DNA of 12,138 nucleotides from Deltaproteobacteria bacterium (GCA_003646935.1 QMLW01000018.1:1-12138), one strand, 5' to 3'. Shown: positions 1-9,046, counted from the stretch's first letter. Numbers and translations are program-made. Notes: a model not told the origin generated them from the letters alone.

Positions 1-1258
1 GGAATAGGTTTATGTCCTCCTTTGTCCTCTTCCTCGTCATCTCTATCAGCCCTAACTCCGACATCCTCAAAACTGCCGTCTTTGCCTTATCCTTTTCCAG
101 GGCTTCTTTGAGCGCATAAAAGACCTTTTCCTTGTCCGCTTCTCTGTTCATGTCTATGAAGTCAATAACGATCAGCCCCCCGATATTCCGCAACCGTATC
201 TGGTAGGCAATCTCCTTCACGGCCTCGAGGTTCGTCTTTACGATAGTCTCCTCTAAATTCCGCTTACCTACGTAGCTCCCCGTATTCACGTCTATCACCG
301 TGAGGGCCTCCGTTGACTCGATAACGATATACCCTCCCGACTTCAGCCATATCTTCTTGTCCAAGGCCCTGTTTATCTCCATCTCAATGCCATAGGCATC
401 GAATATGGGCTCCCTTCCCTCGTAGAGCTCAACGGAGTACCTGAGGTTAGGGGCAAAGGTCTCGATAAACTCCATGACCGATTGATACTCCTCCCGTGAG
501 TCGATTACCAACCGGTCGATCTCCTTGGTAAACAGATCCCTCACCGCCTTGAGCGTGATCGTCAACTCCTTGTGAAGGATGCTGGGTGCGGAACCCGTAT
601 CTCTCTTCTTCTGAATGTTCCTCCACAATTTGGTCAAGAACTCCATCTCAGAGGTGAACTTATCCCTGGGGGCCCGTTCGCTTACCGTTCTTATGATAAA
701 GCCCTCCCCAGGAGGGCATAAATCCTGCACTATCTTCTTTAACCTCATCCTCTCCTTCTCATCCTCTATCCTCCGTGAAATGCCGATGTGATCGACGGTG
801 GGCATATACACGAGGTGACGTCCAGGAAGCGTTATGTGGGAGGTTAATCGGGCACCCTTGGTACCCATAGGCTCCTTGGACACCTGCACCAATATATCTT
901 GACCTTCCTTTAAGAGATCCTCAATGTTGATATCGGAGCCCCTCTGGAACCGCATCCGTATGGGGGTTGCACTCTCCTGATTGTTGTCATCATCGCCTTC
1001 CTGCAACATAATCTGCTCCCACTGGCGAACATCATTGTAGACGTCCGTCACGTAGAGAAAGGCCGGCTTATCGATACCTATATCCACGAAGGCAGCCTGC
1101 ATTCCTGGCAGGACCCTGATCACCTTCCCGAGATAGATATTCCCCAAAAGCTCCTGCTCGGAGCCCCTCTTGAGATGAAGCTCGACAACGGTCCCGTTCT
1201 CCACCAAGGCCACACGGGTCTCATGGGGCCTCGCGTTTATGACCAGCTCATTCGTCAT
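1..1258 (-). CDS. rng: Ribonuclease G/E family endoribonuclease, 3' end cut by window edge
   Basis: This is a 5'-complete, C-terminally truncated reading frame of 419 codons starting MTNELVINARPHETRVALVE. RNase E/G enzymes cut single-stranded AU-rich RNA in rRNA maturation and mRNA decay, preferring 5'-monophosphate ends. Visible parts: an S1-like RNA-binding segment at about residues 38-125 with a short acidic loop (GDDDNN), a 5'-sensor motif IIRT (R190, T191), and the catalytic DNase I-like region with TVIDVNTG (D323) and IVIDFIDM (D366). The 43-residue spacing of these two metal-binding aspartates equals that of D303/D346 in E. coli RNase E. The frame ends at MTRKRTKED, just before the expected zinc-link CPxC, which lies outside the window. 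The ATG is 9 nt after the stop of the radical SAM gene, so the two are probably cotranscribed. The upstream ribosome site is weak. Family assignment is certain; RNase G rather than E is inferred from the short N-terminal layout. Confidence 0.95.
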   Translation of the reverse strand, partial: MTNELVINARPHETRVALVENGTVVELHLKRGSEQELLGNIYLGKVIRVLPGMQAAFVDIGIDKPAFLYVTDVYNDVRQWEQIMLQEGDDDNNQESATPIRMRFQRGSDINIEDLLKEGQDILVQVSKEPMGTKGARLTSHITLPGRHLVYMPTVDHIGISRRIEDEKERMRLKKIVQDLCPPGEGFIIRTVSERAPRDKFTSEMEFLTKLWRNIQKKRDTGSAPSILHKELTITLKAVRDLFTKEIDRLVIDSREEYQSVMEFIETFAPNLRYSVELYEGREPIFDAYGIEMEINRALDKKIWLKSGGYIVIESTEALTVIDVNTGSYVGKRNLEETIVKTNLEAVKEIAYQIRLRNIGGLIVIDFIDMNREADKEKVFYALKEALEKDKAKTAVLRMSELGLIEMTRKRTKEDINLF

Positions 1259-1267
1259 GGATACATC

Positions 1268-3772
1268 CTAGGCGAGGATGCCCTTTGTTTTCAACACCCG
1301 CATCTGCTCGGCCTGGCTATCGGTGAGTGCGAAAATCTCCTTGATAAGCTCGGATGGCTTCATTTCCGGGCCACCTCCATGGCGCACAACCATCTCGATC
1401 TCGTTACTGGACAGGAGGCGTAATCTCTTCACCTGGGATCTGATATCGATGGAGCGCTCCGCCTTCGAGCGCTTCCGAACCACACGGCATGCGGGCAACT
1501 CTAAAAAATGAATCAGATCCTCCTCCCTGAGCGATCCCTCCACGGTAACACGAAAAGCGCTCTCCTTAAGCTGGGGAGGACGTTCATTGGTGGGCACCTC
1601 TTCCATAGCCAGGGCCCTGATACCGGGCGGGAGCTCTTTGTTGATCAGATCGATTGTGCGGGAGAGGTCTTCCCCGTCGTATAGACAGAGATCCACCACT
1701 TCATCAAGGCTCTCGACTCCCACCGGCAATGCCGTCACAAAAGACACCCTCGGCATGGGATGGTAGCCGTTTGAGTAGGCCAGATCTACCCCAGCCCTCC
1801 TGAATGCCCTTATAAATAGCCGCACAAACTCTAAGTGGCTTAGGTATCGTCCTCTATCCAGTTTCGTGACGTAGACCCTAAACCTTTTTATGCCCTTCTT
1901 CATTCTCGGCATAGGGAAAACGTGTTTCCCTACGGGGAGGCTCCCGTCGAATAAAACCGGTGAAACCGCCAGCTCGTCACAGACGCCACAGTTTGAGCAC
2001 TGCTCCCTGCAGTCGAGCGTTGCCTCTCCCCTGATTGACCTCTGCCACTCCTCCAGCAAGAATTCCTTCGAGATACCAGAACGTATATGGTCCCATGGCA
2101 GGACCTCCCCCGTATCCCTCTGCCTGAGGAGGTAGAAATCGGGATCAAGGTGCTGCCCGGCAAAGGCGTTCCTCCATATATCCAGGTTGAGGTGCTCGCT
2201 CCAACTATCGAAACGCGCGCCCTGCCTCCATGCCTCCAAGAGTACACCGCTCAATTTCCTATCGCCTCTCGAGAATATCCCCTCCAGCCAGCTCGTCTCT
2301 GGCTTGTTCCACTTAACCCTCACCCTTTTGCCGCGGAGTCCATCCCTGATGGAATTAATCCTTCTCTTGCTCTCCTCGAGCCCGAGTTGCCCCAGCCATT
2401 GAAAGGGCGTGTGAGACTTTGGGACAAAGGTGGCAACGCTTACGTTCAGCACGTTATGCCGTCGTGCTCTGGGCGCGAGCCGCGCGATCTTCTTGCTCAG
2501 CTCGACAATGGCGTCGAGATCGCTCTCCTGCTCACCTGGAAGGCCGATCATAAAATACAGTTTGATGAGGTTCCAACCCCCCTCATAGATCTCACGAGCG
2601 GTCTTGAAGATTTGCTCTTCGGTCAATCCCTTATTGATAACGTCTCTCATCCTCTGGCTACCAGCCTCGGGCGCAATGGTAAAACTGGTCTTCCTGACCT
2701 TCTTGATCTCCTCCATCAACGGCGAAATGATCCCATCGGCCCTCAGAGATGAGAAGCTTACCGCAACGTGACGACTCGCAGCCCTTGCCATCAACTCCCT
2801 CACCAGCGGCAGTACGCAGCTATAGTCTCCCGAGCTCAGGGAAAGCAGCGATAAATCCTCGAATCCCGTTTCATGAAGACCATGCCCCGCGATGCGCACG
2901 ATCTCCTGGGGCGCCCTTTCCCTTACCGGCCTGTAAATCATCCCGGCCTGGCAAAACCGACACCCCCTACTACATCCCCTCGCTATCTCTATGGTGAACC
3001 GGTCGTGAACGGCCTCGGCAAGGGGAACTACCTGTCTTGTGGGAAAAGGGTAGGAGTTGATGTCGGGAACTACTGCCTTTTCAACCCCATCGTACCCTGT
3101 TCGCAACGGCTCTATCCGCTCCACAACGCCTCGGGCATCATAGTGGACGGAAAAAAACGAGGGTATGTAGACCCCCGGTATCGTTGCGAGATCCTCAAGC
3201 AACTCGAGTTTTTCCTTCCCCCCAGCCCGCTTCCATTCCCGAACGGCACTACAAATACCGACAGCCACCTCCTCACCGTCACCTACCACTATCGCGTCAA
3301 AGAGGTCTGCCACCGGCTCCGGATTGAAGCACGCGGGGCCACCCGCGATTATCAAGGGTTCATCAAGCCCCCGTTGTTCTGAGGCCAAGGAGACGCCCGC
3401 GAGATCGAGCATTGACAGGATATTGGTATAACAGAGCTCGTGCTGCAGGCTGAAACCTATGAGGTCGAATTCCAATAGCGGTCTGTCCGACTCGAGGGTG
3501 GTGAGCGGCAGGCCTCTGTCTCTAAGCTCCTGCTCGAGATCTATCCATGGGGCGAAGACCCGCTCCGCTGCGAGCCAGCTCAGGGAGTTGAGTATATGAT
3601 AGAGAATTTTGAAGCCCACGTGGGACATTCCGATTTCGTACACATCGGGAAATGCCAGCGCTATAGATACCTCCACGTCTGCAGGGTCTTTCGTGATTGC
3701 GTTGATTTCACCCCCGAGGTACCTGCTCGGATGCTTTATCCTGGTAAACCACGTGTGCTGAGATATATGCAT
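1268..3772 (-). CDS. B12-binding-type radical SAM protein fused to DUF2344 (TIGR03960/TIGR03936-like)
   Basis: An 834-residue protein recognised as the TIGR03960-type radical SAM family with a C-terminal TIGR03936/DUF2344 domain; the reaction is not known. Residues about 35-180 form a Rossmann-like cobalamin-binding-type domain (IIAGGPACFNPEP at 141-153, VVGDGEE at 162-168). The radical SAM core begins at about 258 with IARGCSRGCRFCQAGMIYRP; C267, C271 and C274 are the CX3CX2C cysteines that bind the 4Fe-4S cluster and SAM. LSLSSGDYS (310-318) and FMIGLPGE (407-414) are further core motifs. A second cysteine cluster (C588, C592, C595, C598) precedes DUF2344 at about 629-810. The ATG at 3772 is the only usable start: there is no ATG, GTG or TTG between it and the in-frame stop at 3800-3802, and a GGAGGT Shine-Dalgarno lies at 3785-3790 with 12 nt spacing. 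It sits between the pilS-like gene and rng. Adjacency to rng is common in many bacteria, so a role linked to RNA or translation is a reasonable but unproven guess. Confidence 0.92.
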   Translation of the reverse strand: MHISQHTWFTRIKHPSRYLGGEINAITKDPADVEVSIALAFPDVYEIGMSHVGFKILYHILNSLSWLAAERVFAPWIDLEQELRDRGLPLTTLESDRPLLEFDLIGFSLQHELCYTNILSMLDLAGVSLASEQRGLDEPLIIAGGPACFNPEPVADLFDAIVVGDGEEVAVGICSAVREWKRAGGKEKLELLEDLATIPGVYIPSFFSVHYDARGVVERIEPLRTGYDGVEKAVVPDINSYPFPTRQVVPLAEAVHDRFTIEIARGCSRGCRFCQAGMIYRPVRERAPQEIVRIAGHGLHETGFEDLSLLSLSSGDYSCVLPLVRELMARAASRHVAVSFSSLRADGIISPLMEEIKKVRKTSFTIAPEAGSQRMRDVINKGLTEEQIFKTAREIYEGGWNLIKLYFMIGLPGEQESDLDAIVELSKKIARLAPRARRHNVLNVSVATFVPKSHTPFQWLGQLGLEESKRRINSIRDGLRGKRVRVKWNKPETSWLEGIFSRGDRKLSGVLLEAWRQGARFDSWSEHLNLDIWRNAFAGQHLDPDFYLLRQRDTGEVLPWDHIRSGISKEFLLEEWQRSIRGEATLDCREQCSNCGVCDELAVSPVLFDGSLPVGKHVFPMPRMKKGIKRFRVYVTKLDRGRYLSHLEFVRLFIRAFRRAGVDLAYSNGYHPMPRVSFVTALPVGVESLDEVVDLCLYDGEDLSRTIDLINKELPPGIRALAMEEVPTNERPPQLKESAFRVTVEGSLREEDLIHFLELPACRVVRKRSKAERSIDIRSQVKRLRLLSSNEIEMVVRHGGGPEMKPSELIKEIFALTDSQAEQMRVLKTKGILA

Positions 3773-3780
3773 GCTTCGCT

Positions 3781-3800
3781 GGGGACCTCCCGCATTCCCC
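3781..3800 (-). promoter_or_regulatory. Shine-Dalgarno of the radical SAM gene, possibly in a small hairpin loop
   Basis: Read on the minus strand, GGGGA (3800-3796) and TCCCC (3785-3781) can pair as a 5-bp stem around a 10-nt loop containing most of the GGAGGT Shine-Dalgarno (3790-3785). It lies in the 36-nt gap between the kinase stop and the ATG at 3772. The ribosome site is clear; whether the stem forms is uncertain because it is short. Confidence 0.45.
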
Positions 3801-3808
3801 TATGCGGC

Positions 3809-5503
3809 CTATGGAGATGGTTCCCCCTCACGGGGCGGCAAAACGATTGCTATGGCCGCGCCCTCGCCGTCGAGATTATAGCCCGAGACCTCGCCGCCGA
3901 GATTCTCCACGATCTTTTTTACAATGGCCAGCCCTAATCCAGAACCATTCTTCTTGGCCGTGGAAAAGGGCTTAAACATATCATCGATCACCGAGGCATC
4001 AATGCCCGGCCCTGTGTCCTCCACCTTGATGCTCACCGCCCCTTTCGCTTTTTTTAATCCATGGGAACCTGTGTCCCTCTCCGTGCTCACACGGACGGTG
4101 CCGCCATCGGGCATGGCCTCACATGCGTTCATGAAGACGTTCCAAAGCACCTGTTTGAGCTGTTGCGGATCAGAGGTAATCACCAAGGGTTTTTCTCGAA
4201 AGTTGGTTTCCACCTTGAGCTTTTGCGGCCATTTCTGGCTCGTTTGAAAGAGATAGAGCGTTTCCTTGATCAGTTGATTGAGGTCGAATTCCTCAACCTC
4301 AGACCTCTGCGGTCGAGCGAACTGCAAAAAATCGCTTACAAGGTGGTTTAATCTATCAACTTCCCGCAGAACGATTTCCATGAGCCGCTTATTAATGTGG
4401 GCTTGACCCTTTGATAGGCTATCGTTTAACACCTGAATCGAGCCGCTTATCGAAGCCAAGGGATTTCTTATCTCGTGGGCAACCCCGGCGGCCAATTCCC
4501 CGAGCATAGCCAGACCCTCCATCCGCTTTACCTCCCGCTCCATCTCCATGAGGCGCGTGGTGTCCTGGAAGATAAGGAGCTCCCCCTTGGTATTCCCGCC
4601 TTGCCCTTTCAGGGGGGAAACGTTTAACAGGAGATCAAGCCGTTGGTTTTCATCGCCCTTATAGGTGAGCTGACTTACCTTGTTCTGGTTCTCCGCCTTG
4701 AGGTAAGGCACAACAAAGGGGATCACCTCGCTCACATCCCTCTGGACTGCATCCCTGGAATGAACGCGAAATATCTCCTCCGCTCCCTTGTTAAAGGCGA
4801 TGATCCTTCCGTTCTCATCCAGCGCTATGAGGCCCGAGGAGATGCTCTGAATGATATTGTCCTGCAGTATCTCAAGATCGGCGAGGTCCTTCTGTCTGGC
4901 CCTAAGCTCGGCCCTGCTTCTGCGGATCTGCTCCGAGAGAAAACTGCTTAGTATGGCCACCAGATAGAAGGCCGCCACATTCACGAGAATCATGTAGAAG
5001 ATATCGCTCACCTGGTATTCGGAGGCGTAGGGATAATGATACCCCAAGGGATTGATAACGCCGTAGTAGCTTAGATCGAGAAACGCGCCATAGAGAATGC
5101 TGCTCAAGGATGCTATTATCAGCCCTCCTCGACGATAGAGCAGTATCGCACCCGCGATGATGATCAATTGATAGAGGAATGAGAAAATGCTCTCGATTCC
5201 TCCCGTGGTATAGATGATTGCGGTAATGAAGGCAGTGTCGACGACAAGCTGAATGTAGGCAAATCTGGCGAGATTTCGTATGTATTTAAGGGCAACTACG
5301 TAGAAAAACGTGAGCAAATAGATGAGCGCGATGAGCGAGTAGTGGGCGTTGAGGATCTCGCCGAAGTAGGTCTTTGTTTCCCGCACCTGGATGATTATCG
5401 CAACGCCCAGCAGCAGGGAAACAAGCCCCACCCTTGCGAACATCAGCAGCTGAAGGCGAGATAGTGTCTCCCTCTGGGCATAGTCTCGTTCCGCTTTGAC
5501 CAT
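3809..5503 (-). CDS. pilS: PilS-like membrane sensor histidine kinase
   Basis: A 564-residue sensor kinase. The N-terminal part holds about six hydrophobic segments (roughly 20-38, 53-72, 83-100, 105-122, 127-145, 170-190), as in PilS, which signals to the sigma54 activator PilR to control pilin transcription. A PAS domain follows at about 207-315 (SGLIALDENGRIIAFNKGAEEIF). The HisKA H-box reads GVAHEIRNPLASI with phospho-acceptor H343. The ATPase domain has the N-box around N459 (NVFMNACEAMPDGG), G1 box DTGPG (496-500), an F-box-like segment (MFKPFSTAKKNG) and G2 box GSGLGLAIVKKI (520-531). All catalytic motifs are intact. It starts 11 nt after the pilC stop with no strong Shine-Dalgarno (AAGAAACC before the ATG), suggesting translational coupling. 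No response regulator follows, although pilR usually does. The histidine kinase call is certain. The PilS label rests on topology and the pilC neighbour. Confidence 0.85.
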   Translation of the reverse strand: MVKAERDYAQRETLSRLQLLMFARVGLVSLLLGVAIIIQVRETKTYFGEILNAHYSLIALIYLLTFFYVVALKYIRNLARFAYIQLVVDTAFITAIIYTTGGIESIFSFLYQLIIIAGAILLYRRGGLIIASLSSILYGAFLDLSYYGVINPLGYHYPYASEYQVSDIFYMILVNVAAFYLVAILSSFLSEQIRRSRAELRARQKDLADLEILQDNIIQSISSGLIALDENGRIIAFNKGAEEIFRVHSRDAVQRDVSEVIPFVVPYLKAENQNKVSQLTYKGDENQRLDLLLNVSPLKGQGGNTKGELLIFQDTTRLMEMEREVKRMEGLAMLGELAAGVAHEIRNPLASISGSIQVLNDSLSKGQAHINKRLMEIVLREVDRLNHLVSDFLQFARPQRSEVEEFDLNQLIKETLYLFQTSQKWPQKLKVETNFREKPLVITSDPQQLKQVLWNVFMNACEAMPDGGTVRVSTERDTGSHGLKKAKGAVSIKVEDTGPGIDASVIDDMFKPFSTAKKNGSGLGLAIVKKIVENLGGEVSGYNLDGEGAAIAIVLPPREGEPSP

Positions 5504-5514
5504 GGTTTCTTATA

Positions 5515-6723
5515 CTAACCCATTGCCGAGGCCATCTGGAATATGGGAAGGTACATGGCGATTATGATAGGCCCTAGGGCACCAGCCAGGAACATCATCA
5601 TCAATGGTTCCATCAAGGCCGTCAGGGCTGATACCGAGGCATCAACCTCGTCGTCGTAAAAATCCGCGATCTTCTCCAGCATGGCATCGAGGGCGCCCGT
5701 TGACTCACCCACTGAAATCATTTGCGTGACCATGCCGGGAAAGATTTCCGACTCGGAGAGGGGATCGGCAATAGTTTGTCCCTCGGCGATGCTAGTTCTT
5801 GCCTCGAAGATCACCTCCTCAACCACTGCGTTTCCCGCAGTCTTACCCGTGATCTCCAGGGCATCGAGGATAGGAACACCACTGCTGATCATGGTTCCGA
5901 GGGTCCGTGTAAACCTGGCCACGGCAACCTTTTTGATAAGCTCTCCGAAGATCGGCATCTTGAGCAGGGCTATGTCTATGACCCTTTTTCCCGAGCTCGT
6001 TCTCCTATATCTCCTAAAGGCCCAGATGAAAACGATCAGCCCTCCAATCAAGAAGTGGATGTTTCCCTTGGTGAAGTTGCTCATGTTGATAACCAATTGG
6101 GTGAGCGCAGGGAGTCCCTTCCCTAGGCTTGAGAACATCTCCTGAAACACGGGGATGACGAACACCATGATAACGGCCATCACGAGCATACCGATAATCA
6201 AGACGGCAATGGGGTAGACAAGGGCCCCCTTCACCTTTGATTTGAGCTTTTCGGACTTCTCAATATAGGCAGAGAGGCGCTGCAGAATGGTATCGAGGAT
6301 GCCGCCAACCTCACCAGCGGCAACGAGGTTAACGAATAACGAATCAAACACCCTGGGGTGTTTATTCAGGGCATCCGCCAGGGTCGACCCACCTTCTACA
6401 TCCTTGGTGACCTGTTTGAGCATGCCCTTGAAAGTCTTATTCTCCATCTGCTCGGATAATATGTTCAGTCCTTGTACAAGAGGAAGGCCTGCATCGATCA
6501 TGGTTGAAAACTGCCTGGTAAAGATCACGAGGTCCTTCTTGGTGATCTTTGGCTGCATGAATGAGATGCTCTCGAAGATATCCTTGGGCTTCGGTTTGAG
6601 CTTGGTAACCTCGATATTCTTTCTCTTCAGCTGGATACGCGCGATCCTCTCATCGGCAGCTTCAATCTCGCCCTTTAAAACACGTCCCCTTTTGCTCTTG
6701 CCCACATACGTAAAGATCGGCAT
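5515..6723 (-). CDS. pilC: Type IV pilus inner-membrane platform protein PilC (type II secretion F family)
   Basis: A 402-residue protein starting MPIFTYVGKSKRGRVLKGEI, the usual PilC/GspF N terminus. It forms the inner-membrane platform on which the PilB and PilT motors act to extend or retract the pilus. Two T2SF domains are visible at about 68-190 (FTRQFSTMIDAGLPLVQGL ... NLVAAGEVGG) and 270-392 (RFTRTLGTMISSGVPILDAL ... MISVGESTGALD). The internal duplication is obvious from the repeated R-F/L-x-x-M-I-x-S/A-G-x-P motif. Transmembrane segments lie at about 169-191, 222-237 and 371-391. The length matches the family. The start is well supported by an AGGAGG Shine-Dalgarno at 6731-6736, 7 nt before the ATG. 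It is the first gene of the minus-strand operon. The motor genes pilB and pilT, often directly upstream, are replaced here by the divergent groE operon. A general secretion GspF role is less likely given the pilS-like neighbour. Confidence 0.93.
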   Translation of the reverse strand: MPIFTYVGKSKRGRVLKGEIEAADERIARIQLKRKNIEVTKLKPKPKDIFESISFMQPKITKKDLVIFTRQFSTMIDAGLPLVQGLNILSEQMENKTFKGMLKQVTKDVEGGSTLADALNKHPRVFDSLFVNLVAAGEVGGILDTILQRLSAYIEKSEKLKSKVKGALVYPIAVLIIGMLVMAVIMVFVIPVFQEMFSSLGKGLPALTQLVINMSNFTKGNIHFLIGGLIVFIWAFRRYRRTSSGKRVIDIALLKMPIFGELIKKVAVARFTRTLGTMISSGVPILDALEITGKTAGNAVVEEVIFEARTSIAEGQTIADPLSESEIFPGMVTQMISVGESTGALDAMLEKIADFYDDEVDASVSALTALMEPLMMMFLAGALGPIIIAMYLPIFQMASAMG

Positions 6724-6782
6724 GGTTTCTCCTCCTCGCAGGTTAGGGAAACTTCGGAGCCTTCACTACAGTAGGAATTTAA

Positions 6783-6806
6783 ATTATCGCTAGCGATAGC
6801 GATAAT
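6783..6806. promoter_or_regulatory. Perfect inverted repeat, candidate operator over the pilC promoter
   Basis: The arms ATTATCGCTA (6783-6792) and TAGCGATAAT (6797-6806) are exact reverse complements separated by GCGA. A nested 10-bp palindrome TCGCTAGCGA lies at 6787-6796. The repeat covers the -10 hexamer, the whole spacer and the first base of the -35 of the minus-strand promoter, where a bound dimeric regulator would block RNA polymerase. There is no T-run, so it is not a terminator. The regulator is not identifiable from the sequence. Confidence 0.55.
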
Positions 6807-6811
6807 GTCAA
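6783..6811 (-). promoter_or_regulatory. Sigma70-type promoter of the pilC operon
   Basis: Read on the minus strand there is a perfect -35 hexamer TTGACA (6811-6806), a 17-nt spacer, and a -10 hexamer GATAAT (6788-6783, 5 of 6 matches). Transcription would start near 6776 and give a leader of about 50 nt before the pilC ATG at 6723. It is the best promoter match seen in the window. Confidence 0.7.
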
Positions 6812-6881
6812 GAAATCTCTTATGTTTTTCCGGTTTGATGGGTAAAGACCGGGCATTTTGGGCCAAGGAGACGCTTCTTTT

Positions 6882-6989
6882 ATGAGAACTTTTTCGATAG
6901 GTATACTTGACATTTATATTTTTGACATTATCTTACCTGGTTGTAAATTTTTCCATGCAAACCATATGGTAGAAGGAGGCCGACGATGA
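6882..6989 (+). CDS. Possible 35-codon upstream ORF overlapping the groES start
   Basis: A short frame starts ATG at 6882 ([14 protein letters not shown]...) after AAGGAG at 6865-6870 (11 nt spacing). It runs 35 codons and stops at TGA 6987-6989, overlapping the groES ATG as ATGA. It is hydrophobic and AT-rich with no recognisable domain. The ATGA overlap is typical of translational coupling. However, the likely groE promoters (6907-6950) lie inside the frame, so most groE transcripts would lack its start. It may well be chance. Confidence 0.18.
   Translation: MRTFSIGILDIYIFDIILPGCKFFHANHMVEGGRR
6907..6950 (+). promoter_or_regulatory. Tandem TTGACA promoters of groES-groEL
   Basis: Two perfect -35 hexamers lie 15 nt apart: TTGACA at 6907-6912 and 6922-6927. 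The first pairs with TATCTT (6929-6934) at 16-nt spacing, the second with TAAATT (6944-6949) at 16-nt spacing; each -10 matches 4 of 6. Start sites would fall near 6941 and 6956, ahead of the groES Shine-Dalgarno AAGGAGG (6973-6979). No CIRCE repeat (TTAGCACTC-N9-GAGTGCTAA) and no sigma32-type CCCCAT -10 are visible. Confidence 0.5.
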
Positions 6990-7276
6990 AGATTAAGCCG
7001 TTGCATGATCGAGTAATCGTAAAAAGGGTTGAGGAAGAGGAGAAGACAAAAGGGGGAATCATCATCCCCGATACAGCCAAGGAAAAGCCGATAATGGGAA
7101 CGGTCAGCGCTGTGGGATCAGGAAAGAGCGAGGGCACGGGCGATAAGAAGGTCCCCTTGGATGTGAAGGAGGGGGATAAGGTGTTATTTTCCAAGTATGC
7201 GGGAACCGAGGTTACCATAGATGGCGAGGAACACCTGATCATGAGGGAAGAAGACATTATCGCCATCGTTAAATAG
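6986..7276 (+). CDS. groES: Co-chaperonin GroES (Cpn10)
   Basis: A 96-residue protein, the normal GroES length. It forms the heptameric lid that caps GroEL and encloses unfolded substrates in the cytoplasm. The start [20 protein letters not shown] is diagnostic. The flexible mobile loop that contacts GroEL is at about residues 17-34 with the hydrophobic contact IIIPD (25-29). The end [14 protein letters not shown] is also canonical. The start is fixed by an AAGGAGG Shine-Dalgarno 6 nt upstream. It is cotranscribed with groEL 27 nt downstream and is divergent from pilC. Nothing is odd in the protein itself. Confidence 0.98.
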   Translation: MKIKPLHDRVIVKRVEEEEKTKGGIIIPDTAKEKPIMGTVSAVGSGKSEGTGDKKVPLDVKEGDKVLFSKYAGTEVTIDGEEHLIMREEDIIAIVK

Positions 7277-7285
7277 CAAATCTAA

Positions 7286-8944
<1,659 letters not shown>

Positions 8945-8975
8945 TAGGCATCATAGAAATCGGTGCCATACGCTC

Positions 8976-9008
8976 GGGCGATCCCCTGAAAGGGGGTCGC
9001 CCTTTTTT
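8976..9008 (+). terminator. Intrinsic terminator of the groE operon
   Basis: GGGCGATCCCC (8976-8986) pairs over 11 bp (one G-T wobble) with GGGGGTCGCCC (8992-9002) around the loop TGAAA, followed by six T residues (9003-9008). It starts 32 nt after the groEL stop. It ends the groE transcript and separates it from comF. Confidence 0.93.
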
Positions 9009-9033
9009 CATCTTCAACGGGGATAAAAGAGCG

Positions 9034-9039
9034 TATAAT
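9034..9039 (+). promoter_or_regulatory. Perfect -10 box very close to the comF start
   Basis: A perfect TATAAT at 9034-9039 is followed by only seven bases before the comF ATG (9047). The -35 position at 17-nt spacing holds TCTTCA (9011-9016), a 3 of 6 match. A start 7 nt downstream of the -10 would fall at about 9046, making comF mRNA leaderless or nearly so, which agrees with the missing Shine-Dalgarno. Confidence 0.45.
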
Positions 9040-9046
9040 ACCCCTT

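Noticed and set aside
2087..2752. A 221-codon plus-strand frame inside the radical SAM gene
   Set aside because: It lies antisense within a gene with clear motifs, has proline/serine-rich composition typical of a shadow frame, and matches no family.
3381..3396. GCCAAGGAGACGC occurring both here and at 6862-6874
   Set aside because: Only two copies, one inside a coding region, with no shared flanks; most likely coincidence.
6724..6782. A possible cyclic-di-GMP riboswitch in the pilC leader, as found before some pilus genes
   Set aside because: The leader is only about 50 nt and the conserved GEMM motifs are absent.
6830..6852. CCGGT...ACCGG inverted repeat as a terminator or operator
   Set aside because: The arms are only 5 bp with a 13-nt loop and no T-run fits either strand.
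6675..6866. A 63-codon minus-strand frame ahead of pilC
   Set aside because: It overlaps the pilC start in another frame, covers the promoter region, and lacks a ribosome site at its start.
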